Shown here: positions 1 through 5,424 of the stretch, in pieces | Position numbering within the stretch: position 1 is the stretch's first letter | Layout: the number at the start of each line of letters is the position of its first letter | NCBI GenBank assembly: GCA_030622265.1 | Contig: JAUXGG010000024.1 | Location: forward strand, 1 to 11,295 | Direction of reading: 5' to 3' | From: Candidatus Eiseniibacteriota bacterium | GTDB lineage: Bacteria; Arandabacterota; Arandabacteria; Arandabacterales; Arandabacteraceae | Length of the DNA: 11,295 bases | Program-made: the position numbers and the translations under genes | The notes under the pieces: model-generated | Told to the model about the DNA's origin: nothing | Databases searched by the model: none | Seen by the model: the letters and a program-made list of their open reading frames with translations, nothing else

Positions 1-1474
1 ACACTTCATCGAACCTGATGAGATCCTCCCCGATCAGGCGGCCCTCCGCATCGAGCAGGCTATGGAACTGGATTTGGCCCGTGGCCGCCCTGTCGGGCAC
101 GGTGACCTCCAGGTCAAATGTGTGCTCCTCACCGCCTGCACCAAACTCGATGTACCAGGTGTCCGATATGTGGAGAAGCGTTTGAGAGAGGACCTCCTTG
201 AGCAGGACTCCGGCCGGGGGGTCTATATCCGCCAGGTCATTCAGCTCTCCGGGGTCATCCTGCAGGTTGAATACCATGGTCTGCGCCGAATGCATATCAT
301 AGATCACCTTCCACGGATAGGCAGTCACGCACTTCTTTTCCGATCCATACAGCATGGCTTCCGAGTACGCGAACCTGTGGGGAAGCAGAACATCCGCCGG
401 ATCGGCCACTTCACTCTTGCCGGACATCATAGGCTTGAGGCTCACGCCCTCGAGGCGCGAGAGACTGCGGAGCCCCAAGAAATCGAGGATCGTGGGCATC
501 ACGTCCAGCACCCTGACCTGCCGGCTTACCCTTATTCCTGCAGGTATCTGTCCGGGCAGGGCAAGTATGAGGGGAACCTTGATCAGCTCATCATACATGG
601 TGTGGCCGTGCTCGAACCCACCGTGGTCAAAGAACTCCTCCCCGTGGTCGCTCACGAAAACCACCAGCGTGTTCTCCCGCAGGCCCCGCTCATCAAGACC
701 GTCGAGGAGTTCTCCTATGGCCTCATCGGTGAAGGTTATTTCCCCATCGTAGAGAGCCCGTACATGGTCCCACTCGGCTTCAGCCTCGGCGCCGCCCTTC
801 CTGGTGATGTCCGGTATTACACTATTGAAGGTCTCGCGATCAAAAGAGGAGGAGATCGGCCCGCTGTAATCGGAGTCATACATGGTGTCATAAGGCTTGG
901 GGGGTGAGTATGGAAGGTGCGGATCGAAATAGTGCACGAACATGAAAAACGGGGAACCGCTGTTGGCGTCTATCCAGTTGAGGGCATCCACGGTGGTATC
1001 GTCGGCGATCCGCGGGTCCCATCGCGGTGAGATATCATAGAATTCGAAACCCTTATCCACACCGAAGTCCGGAGCCAGGGCGGGGGCGTTGATGATGGCC
1101 CCTGTCGCGTACCCGCTCTTGAGCAGCATCATGGCCAGGGGTATGACGGTACTCCCCATGCGGTTCCCGTAAGTCCCTTGAGCGCGCTCGAAGCCTCCCG
1201 AACCATGCTGCGTCGGATAGAGCGACGTGAGAAGGGTGGAAAAGGACGGCAGAGTCCACGGCGACTGGCTTACCGCATCCTCAAAGAGCACACCTTCACC
1301 GGCCAGCCGGTCGATGTTCGGGGTTGTGGGACGCTCATAGCCATAGCAAGCCACATGGTCACGCCTCAGGGTGTCTACCCCGATCAGGATGACATTCAGG
1401 GGACGCTCTTCGGGCCCGCACGATAAGCTCATAGAAAGCGCCGCAAGGAGAAAGAGGATGGTCAGATTTCGCAT
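1..1474 (-). CDS. Sulfatase/alkaline-phosphatase superfamily hydrolase, lipoprotein-like (3' end outside window)
   Basis: Read from 1474 down to base 1 this frame is open for 491 codons with no stop, so the C-terminus lies outside the window. The ATG at 1474 follows GGAGG with a 6-base spacer. Residues 1-19 form a hydrophobic signal ending in Cys19 (MSLSC); the lipobox is not canonical, so lipidation is only likely. The sulfatase-superfamily fold is clear: a metal-site segment with Asp34 (IGVDTLRRD), the nucleophile region SPWTLPSFS at 71-79, HYFDPHLPY at 181-189, and the second metal site VSDHGEE with Asp276/His277, followed by FEHGH. The nucleophile position is Thr74, not the Cys or Ser that is converted to formylglycine in true sulfatases (C/S-x-P-S-R), and the Arg is also missing. 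It may therefore be a phosphoester or phosphotransfer enzyme of the envelope rather than a sulfatase. Residues after about 400 form a partial C-terminal region I do not recognise. Substrate unknown. Confidence 0.92.
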   Translation of the reverse strand, partial: MRNLTILFLLAALSMSLSCGPEERPLNVILIGVDTLRRDHVACYGYERPTTPNIDRLAGEGVLFEDAVSQSPWTLPSFSTLLTSLYPTQHGSGGFERAQGTYGNRMGSTVIPLAMMLLKSGYATGAIINAPALAPDFGVDKGFEFYDISPRWDPRIADDTTVDALNWIDANSGSPFFMFVHYFDPHLPYSPPKPYDTMYDSDYSGPISSSFDRETFNSVIPDITRKGGAEAEAEWDHVRALYDGEITFTDEAIGELLDGLDERGLRENTLVVFVSDHGEEFFDHGGFEHGHTMYDELIKVPLILALPGQIPAGIRVSRQVRVLDVMPTILDFLGLRSLSRLEGVSLKPMMSGKSEVADPADVLLPHRFAYSEAMLYGSEKKCVTAYPWKVIYDMHSAQTMVFNLQDDPGELNDLADIDPPAGVLLKEVLSQTLLHISDTWYIEFGAGGEEHTFDLEVTVPDRAATGQIQFHSLLDAEGRLIGEDLIRFDEV

Positions 1475-1525
1475 CTTATGCCTCCGCCAGTCTGGTCTTA
1501 CGCGAGAACACACCTCCGATACTAA

Positions 1526-1555
1526 ACTATAGCGGCCCGCCGGTGCTTCAGTCAA
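1526..1555 (-). promoter_or_regulatory. Sigma-70-like promoter of the sulfatase-superfamily gene
   Basis: On the minus strand TTGACT (1555-1550) and TATAGT (1531-1526) are separated by 18 bases, each matching the consensus at 5 of 6 positions. The predicted transcript start near 1519 gives a leader of about 45 bases before the ATG at 1474. The gene thus appears to have its own promoter. No start site has been measured. Confidence 0.6.
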
Positions 1556-1641
1556 CCATACATGCAGCGGGGGAACCCTCCCTGCGGTTGAGGCCAGCTC
1601 ACGGTGGCACACCGCGGAGCCGGATCTGCCCCAACTGAGAA

Positions 1642-1667
1642 GGCGCCTCCGGAAAACGGGAGGCGCC
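1642..1667 (-). terminator. Probable terminator hairpin downstream of the ferritin-like pseudogene
   Basis: A perfect 9-bp GC-rich inverted repeat (GGCGCCTCC, 1642-1650, and its complement, 1659-1667) has an 8-base loop and lies about 30 bases past the stop at 1697. In the minus-strand transcript it is followed by UUCUCAGUUG, a weak U-tract, so it may be an inefficient or Rho-assisted terminator. The remaining sequence between 1475 and 1696 holds only the promoter above and small dyads, such as CGGTG/CACCG at 1602-1614; I see no gene in it. Confidence 0.5.
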
Positions 1668-1696
1668 GATCAACGTCTTGCCGCAACTGCCCGGCT

Positions 1697-2016
1697 CTAT
1701 TTGCCCAGCAGGCCCCTGAACAAATCCAGATGGTCCTCTTCCTCGGCAAGGATCGTCTCGAACAGCTGTTTCGTTGTCGTGTCGGCTTCCTTGTCGGCCC
1801 GGGCTATTATCTCCTTGTACAGGTCGATCGCGACCTGCTCGTCCTTGACGTCTTGCTTCATCATCTGCTTGAAGGTCTTACCGACGAAGACGGGGTCGGG
1901 CTTGGTGGTGGGGTACCACCGAAGTATGCGAGTCGCTCGGCAATCAGCTCGGCATGTTGCATCTCGACGATGGCGATGGCCCTGTTGAGCAAATCCAACA
2001 TCTTCTTGGTGGCCAT
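1697..2016 (-). pseudogene. Ferritin-like (bacterioferritin-type) protein, broken by internal deletion and frameshift
   Basis: Translation from the ATG at 2016, preceded by CGGAG, begins MATKKMLDLLNRAIA and continues IVEMQHAELIAERLAYFGGTP, then must change frame near 1910 to reach TTKPDPVFVG and the C-terminal helices (DEQVAIDLYKEII, ILAEEEDHLDLF), ending at TAG 1697-1699. Two lesions are apparent. First, a Pro codon in the Thr-Pro-Thr-Thr stretch has only two bases (1911-1910), a one-base loss. Second, compared with my recollection of about 140-residue relatives, roughly 33 residues between RAIA and IVEMQHAE are absent. That removes most of helix A and its metal-binding Glu. The ExxH-type helix B (EMQH) and the final EEEDH are still present. 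Relatives store iron or detoxify peroxide and iron as a four-helix bundle; this copy is unlikely to. A sequencing or assembly error is possible for the frameshift, less so for the in-frame deletion. Confidence 0.75.
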
Positions 2017-2068
2017 CGTTCACAGCTCCGTCTTACGGCGCCAGCCTGTTCATCGGATTATCGCCGAA

Positions 2069-2097
2069 CGTCTATCACCTCAAGCGGCCCGTGTCAA
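2069..2097 (-). promoter_or_regulatory. Possible promoter of the ferritin-like pseudogene
   Basis: On the minus strand a perfect TTGACA (2097-2092) lies 17 bases from TAGACG (2074-2069), with TG one base upstream of that hexamer as in extended -10 promoters. The -10 itself is poor. The spacer 2017-2128 also separates this gene from the upstream membrane-protein gene and shows no clear terminator. Confidence 0.35.
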
Positions 2098-2128
2098 GGT
2101 TGCACTCCGTTCAGGCGCTCGGCCCACC

Positions 2129-2869
2129 TCAGAGCACGACGGGTGAAGCGTCGCGGTCAAAGGGATTGGTCCTCATTGCCAGCGAAAACAGGTACGGGTA
2201 GTTGCCCCGCAGGTATTCCATGTAATCGAACCATTCCCGGACTATCAGCACATACACTCGCTTGATATCCCCGCCCAGGTGCAGACAGTCGCTCCTGGGA
2301 AGACAGGAGATGTCATCCCTGCTCTGAAGCTCCTCGGTAAGATGAAAGAAGGCTCTCAGCAACTCGGTGAAGGTCTCATGCTCCAGGAGGGTTGGATTCT
2401 CAAGCAGCCTGACCAGGAAATCACGCTTGCCCGTCACCAAGTCGCGAAGCTCCTGCAGGTTCATCTTGTCGATATCCACTTCGAACGCGTAGTTCCTCAA
2501 TCTCCCGGCCACGCGCTGGAACTCCTCATGAGTCCAGTCACTCTTCACCAGTAAACTCTTCCTGATGTCGGAGAGCCCGGGATCAAGGTCTGAGAATCTC
2601 ATCAGGATCTCGGTGCCCACCTCGCTGAAGAAAGCCCCGATAACCATGTTGAGTTTCTCAAGACGGGAGCGCTTCTCCCTCACGCTCAAGAGGCGGTGTA
2701 TGATCAGGGTAACGAGCAGCACCTCGATCGGGACGAAGGCCACATCACCGACCATGTAGATGAAGATATGGTGCGGGTCATGAAAGATAAGATAGTGAAT
2801 GAAGTAAAGAAGGGCCGAGAGCGCCACCAGTCCGACCCCCAGCATCAATTGCCATCTCCAGTGCTTCAT
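2129..2869 (-). CDS. Conserved two-helix membrane protein of unknown function
   Basis: The product has 246 residues. Two N-terminal hydrophobic segments, about 8-30 and 35-58, form a hairpin in the inner membrane joined by the short linker FHDPHH. The remainder, about 60-246, is charged, probably helical and cytoplasmic, with a REKRSRLEKLN stretch right after the second helix and an acidic middle region. The C-terminal part has two Cys (ISCLPRSDC) and the aromatic segment REWFDYMEYLRGNYPYLFSLAMR. I see no enzyme motif, HAMP domain or kinase box, so no function is assigned; the layout would suit a scaffold or sensor. The ATG at 2869 follows AAGGAGG with a 10-base spacer. It lies 168 bases downstream of the nei-like gene on the same strand and may be transcribed with it. 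Real coding sequence is likely because the frame is long, starts well and has a membrane-protein composition. Confidence 0.85.
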   Translation of the reverse strand: MKHWRWQLMLGVGLVALSALLYFIHYLIFHDPHHIFIYMVGDVAFVPIEVLLVTLIIHRLLSVREKRSRLEKLNMVIGAFFSEVGTEILMRFSDLDPGLSDIRKSLLVKSDWTHEEFQRVAGRLRNYAFEVDIDKMNLQELRDLVTGKRDFLVRLLENPTLLEHETFTELLRAFFHLTEELQSRDDISCLPRSDCLHLGGDIKRVYVLIVREWFDYMEYLRGNYPYLFSLAMRTNPFDRDASPVVL

Positions 2870-2913
2870 CTTGCTTTTCCCTCCTTGACCACGAAGTAGT
2901 CCTTAAGACTCAT
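2866..2913 (-). CDS. Possible 15-residue leader peptide overlapping the membrane-protein start
   Basis: An ATG at 2913 opens a 15-codon frame (MSLKDYFVVKEGKAR) whose TGA overlaps the ATG of the following gene in an ATGA arrangement. The AAGGAGG of the downstream gene lies inside it. Such overlaps often couple translation. There is only a weak purine-rich stretch before its own ATG, so it may be a chance frame. Confidence 0.2.
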   Translation of the reverse strand: MSLKDYFVVKEGKAR

Positions 2914-2928
2914 GCTGCCGCTCTCGTC

Positions 2929-2978
2929 TCGCCATATCTCACCGGGTATCCCGTCGCCATATCTCTCCAGGTATCCCG
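2929..2978. repeat. Two tandem copies of a 25-bp sequence
   Basis: Positions 2929-2953 and 2954-2978 are direct tandem copies matching at 23 of 25 bases; both begin TCGCCATATCTC and end GGTATCCCG. They lie in the 168-base spacer between the nei-like gene and the membrane-protein gene, upstream of the latter's start. They could be a recent slippage duplication or a doubled regulator site. I see no convincing promoter in this spacer. Confidence 0.75.
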
Positions 2979-3037
2979 GGTGGACTCGTATGTACTTTCA
3001 TTATGACGCTATTGACGCCGCCGGGTCACAAGGCATC

Positions 3038-3799
3038 TTAAGTCTGGCAGCTCGAGCAGGCATAGGTGATGCGATCCTGCTGGCGGAAGAGCTCCACCTG
3101 GGCGCCGCACCTGGGACAGGGCTTGCTCTTGCCCCTGTATATCCTGATCCACTCGTCCTCCCTGCCCCACTCCTCCAACCACTTCCACATGAGATTGATG
3201 ATCCACCGGAGCATTCGCCGCCTGTCGGCCTCTTTAAGGTCGGCCACCTTCCGGCGCGGATTGATCCCTGCCCCGAAGAGGATCTCGATCCTGAGGATAT
3301 TTCCGACGCCTGAGATAATGGTCTGGTCAAGAAGGGCTTCGCCGATCGGGAGCTTCGGACATTGCTTAAGGCGCTTGAAGAACTCGCGGCTGGAGAAGTC
3401 TTCCCGGAGAGGATCCGGACCCAGGCTTCCCCATCTGGTGTCCGGCCCGAGCTCATCGGCACGAAACAGCCTGACCGTCGGGGCCGAGAAAGCGATCGCC
3501 TCGTGGGATAAAGTGCGTAGCACCAGGCGCGCTCGCTCCTTCGGGCGCTCCCAGGGCTCACCCTTCTTGTAGATCCGCCAGTAACCCCACATCGCCAGGT
3601 GGACCAGAATCACCCTGGTGTCTGAGAGCCTGATTCTAAACTGCTTGCCATAGGCCTCCACATCCTCTATCCGGATTCCACGAAGAGACTTCTCGTGCTT
3701 CTTCATCTTGAGAACGCCGAACTCGATATTGACCTTCCTGCCCTTCAGTACTTTTCTGAGTTGTCTGGCATTCAAATGAACCAGCGGCCCTTCTGCCAT
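3038..3799 (-). CDS. nei: Nei/Fpg-family DNA glycosylase with Ala in place of the N-terminal Pro
   Basis: The 253-residue product has the full Fpg/Nei layout: an N-terminal glycosylase domain starting MAEGP, Lys52 in a beta-strand context (YGKQFRIRL) matching the catalytic Lys region, an H2TH segment ending in DQTIISGVGNILRIEILF (about 158-175), and a C-terminal zinc finger with Cys228, Cys231, Cys248 and Cys251 (C-x2-C-x16-C-x2-C) and Arg243 on its hairpin. The family excises oxidised bases and cuts at abasic sites through a Schiff base on the N-terminal amine. Here that residue is Ala2, not Pro; Glu3 is kept. Vertebrate NEIL3 uses Val2, so activity is still plausible. The length is normal. 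It is the third gene of an operon, starting 5 bases after the rudS-like stop; its ribosome binding site (GGAAGG, 8 bases before ATG) lies inside the end of that gene. Whether it prefers pyrimidines (Nei) or purines (Fpg) cannot be told. Confidence 0.9.
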   Translation of the reverse strand: MAEGPLVHLNARQLRKVLKGRKVNIEFGVLKMKKHEKSLRGIRIEDVEAYGKQFRIRLSDTRVILVHLAMWGYWRIYKKGEPWERPKERARLVLRTLSHEAIAFSAPTVRLFRADELGPDTRWGSLGPDPLREDFSSREFFKRLKQCPKLPIGEALLDQTIISGVGNILRIEILFGAGINPRRKVADLKEADRRRMLRWIINLMWKWLEEWGREDEWIRIYRGKSKPCPRCGAQVELFRQQDRITYACSSCQT

Positions 3800-3804
3800 C
3801 CTTC

Positions 3805-4779
3805 TTACCTTCCCTTGCCTGAATCCCTAACCGTGACCAGGTCAGCAGGATATGGTTCAAGGAAAGTCTGGTCCTTAAGATAGGATTCCTCAAGTCTCAC
3901 GACATGGGACTGCATAATCCCTACCGGCACGCTGAGCGGGACCCGCTTGTTCCGGTAATCCTCGAGCGCCGCCAGGAAGAAGATCCTCTCCCGTGAAGTG
4001 AGCTGCTTCTTGAGGTATCCCATGACGTGCATGAGCACATTTATGCACGATGCTCGCCGCGGTGGCGCGGCCAGAGCTTTTTCCAGACCGTCCCTGTAGC
4101 TGGACATCACCTCGTCCACCGGACTCTTCCCGGAATTGGCGACTATGCTGTCCAGGACCCTCATGTGTTTCTGGCCGTGTGCCATCAAGAGCAGCTTGTT
4201 TTCAGTTTGAAACCGCACAAGCTCCTTCATCTGTCCCGATGCCTGAGTCCTTCGAAAAGAGGCAAGCGTGAAGAGCCGGGTAAGAAAGGCCTCCCTGATC
4301 CTGTAATCCTCCAGCCTTTCTTCGTCCTCAATGGCAAGACCAGAAAACCTGTCCAGGACCGCCGCTGCGAAGAGACCCGCGCCCTTGCCGGCCGGAGTCT
4401 CCCTCTCAGCGCCCGCATACATCTTCACGTTCCTGAGGCCGCATGACGGAGACCTGTGCTTGAGAATGAAGCCATCCACCCCGCCGGGCCCCACCCTCTC
4501 CAGCGGTCCCAGGAACTTCTTCAAGAAGCCGGCCATTGCGCCGGTAAGATCCCGGCCCGTCTCGGGCTGGATCAGGCGCCGGTCTTCCAGGTCCACGATG
4601 CGGATCGGACTCCTGGGAATGCCGAGGCCTATCTCAACCTCGGGACAGACAGGCAGGAAATCGGCATGAGGGAACAGCTGCCTGACCTCATCGCTGGTTA
4701 TCTTGACGCCATCATACCGGCAGGCTTCGAACTCCAGGCACGTGCTGGAGACAATCCGGGGCCGCGCGAAATCTCTCAT
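3805..4779 (-). CDS. rudS: RudS-type TudS (DUF523)-DUF1722 fusion, probable tRNA 4-thiouridine desulfidase
   Basis: The 324-residue product joins two families. Residues about 8-145 are DUF523/TudS, with Cys14 in SSTCLEFEACRYDG, Cys45 in PVCPEVEIGLGIPR and Cys113 in KHRSPSCG. In 2-thiouracil desulfidase TudS three conserved Cys hold a [4Fe-4S] cluster that takes sulfur from the substrate. Residues about 165-320 are DUF1722 (YbgA-like), with LVRFQTENKLLLMAHGQKH, MGYLKKQLTSRER, VPLSVPVGIMQSHVVR and the terminal FLEPYP. From memory of the literature, such fusions (RudS) remove sulfur from 4-thiouridine in tRNA, and relatives such as E. coli ybgA sit beside photolyase genes. The TudS half has an extra Cys20. 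The gene starts 12 bases after the tspO stop behind GAGAGG and ends 5 bases before nei, so it is the middle gene of an operon. Family assignment is firm; substrate is inferred. Confidence 0.92.
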   Translation of the reverse strand: MRDFARPRIVSSTCLEFEACRYDGVKITSDEVRQLFPHADFLPVCPEVEIGLGIPRSPIRIVDLEDRRLIQPETGRDLTGAMAGFLKKFLGPLERVGPGGVDGFILKHRSPSCGLRNVKMYAGAERETPAGKGAGLFAAAVLDRFSGLAIEDEERLEDYRIREAFLTRLFTLASFRRTQASGQMKELVRFQTENKLLLMAHGQKHMRVLDSIVANSGKSPVDEVMSSYRDGLEKALAAPPRRASCINVLMHVMGYLKKQLTSRERIFFLAALEDYRNKRVPLSVPVGIMQSHVVRLEESYLKDQTFLEPYPADLVTVRDSGKGR

Positions 4780-4791
4780 GTCCTCTCACTC

Positions 4792-5271
4792 TCACCGGTT
4801 AAGCGCAAAGAAACCGTAGTTGAGCACCGCCGCGAAACTCACCCAGGCGAGGTATGGCAACATCAACAGCCCGGCATCGCGGGATACTCTGAAGAAATAG
4901 ATTACCGTGATCAGGATCTCCACCCATAGCACTACTACTACAATGAGTCCGGCAAGGGGCGACTGGAAACCGAAGAAAGCTATCGACCAGCACGCATTGA
5001 GGATGAGCTGCACCAGAAACGCCAGCAATCCTTCCTTCACATTGGGATAGCGCAGGCCTCTTCTCCACACAAGAAAGGCCGCTATACCCATCAGCACATA
5101 GAGGGCAATCCAGACCGGCGCGAATACCCCGTCGGGCGGAGCGTAGGACGGCCTGTTGATGGCCTGATACCAGGTCTCCAGTGATCTTGTTGTGAAGACG
5201 TAGCCAACCACGCCTGCCAGCTGGCACGCTAACAGAGCGATAATAAACTTGAGCGCATAAGGGACCTTCAA
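4792..5271 (-). CDS. tspO: TspO/MBR family membrane protein
   Basis: The 159-residue product is the usual length for TspO, with five transmembrane helices near 8-26, 48-68, 81-100, 105-125 and 134-154. Family signatures are present: WYQAINRPSYAPPDGVFAPVW (34-54, shown as a span), the LNACWSIAFFG helix at 91-101, and PYLAWVSFAAVLN at 139-151. TspO proteins bind porphyrins and act in oxidative, light or stress responses in bacteria. Translation probably starts at TTG 5271, because GGGGAGG lies 7 bases upstream and no ATG fits the first helix. It is the first gene of the tspO-rudS-nei operon and has its own promoter candidate at 5308-5336. The conserved tspO-rudS adjacency, often with photolyase, is my recollection of other genomes, not something shown here. 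Confidence 0.95.
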   Translation of the reverse strand: MKVPYALKFIIALLACQLAGVVGYVFTTRSLETWYQAINRPSYAPPDGVFAPVWIALYVLMGIAAFLVWRRGLRYPNVKEGLLAFLVQLILNACWSIAFFGFQSPLAGLIVVVVLWVEILITVIYFFRVSRDAGLLMLPYLAWVSFAAVLNYGFFALNR

Positions 5272-5307
5272 GGTGGCGCCTCCCCACGGTGAGCGTTCCA
5301 GGTAGTC

Positions 5308-5336
5308 ATCCTATGCCCTCTCACCGGGCTTGTCCA
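5308..5336 (-). promoter_or_regulatory. Probable promoter of the tspO-rudS-nei operon
   Basis: On the minus strand TGGACA (5336-5331, 5 of 6) and TAGGAT (5313-5308, 4 of 6) are 17 bases apart. The predicted start near 5302 leaves a leader of about 30 bases before the TTG at 5271. It lies just downstream of the palindromic element, so the operon seems independent of the esterase gene. Confidence 0.45.
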
Positions 5337-5368
5337 GCTGCTACCGGGGATGCCGAAAAGGGATGCCC

Positions 5369-5424
5369 AAATAGGGGACAGACACCCATTTCGGTCGCCC
5401 TTAATAGGTGTCTGTCCCCTATTT
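5369..5424. repeat. Perfect 18-bp inverted repeat, REP-like palindromic element
   Basis: The arm AAATAGGGGACAGACACC (5369-5386) is repeated in perfect inverted form at 5407-5424 with a 20-base loop. The right arm overlaps the first two transcribed bases of the esterase stop codon (TAA, 5425-5423). From memory, GGTGTCTGTCCCC-type palindromes occur as dispersed elements in several phyla near REP-associated tyrosine (Y1) transposase genes; no transposase is present here. As RNA it would fold into a very stable hairpin and probably ends or stabilises the esterase transcript before the tspO promoter. The spacer 5272-5422 otherwise holds only that promoter. Confidence 0.85.

Noticed and set aside
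62..907. Long plus-strand open frame of 281 codons
   Set aside because: It lies opposite the sulfatase-superfamily gene, whose conserved motifs are on the minus strand; its own translation has no family features or plausible ribosome binding site.
1553..1590. Imperfect hairpin CAACC...GGTTG as a terminator
   Set aside because: It has a large bulge and mismatches, no U-tract, and overlaps the -35 of the sulfatase-superfamily promoter; the 9-bp stem at 1642-1667 is a better candidate.
1697..2023. 108-residue frame from GTG 2023 as an intact gene
   Set aside because: Its first 40 or so residues are out-of-frame translation of the true N-terminus (MATKKMLDLL from ATG 2016); only the part after 1910 is ferritin-like.
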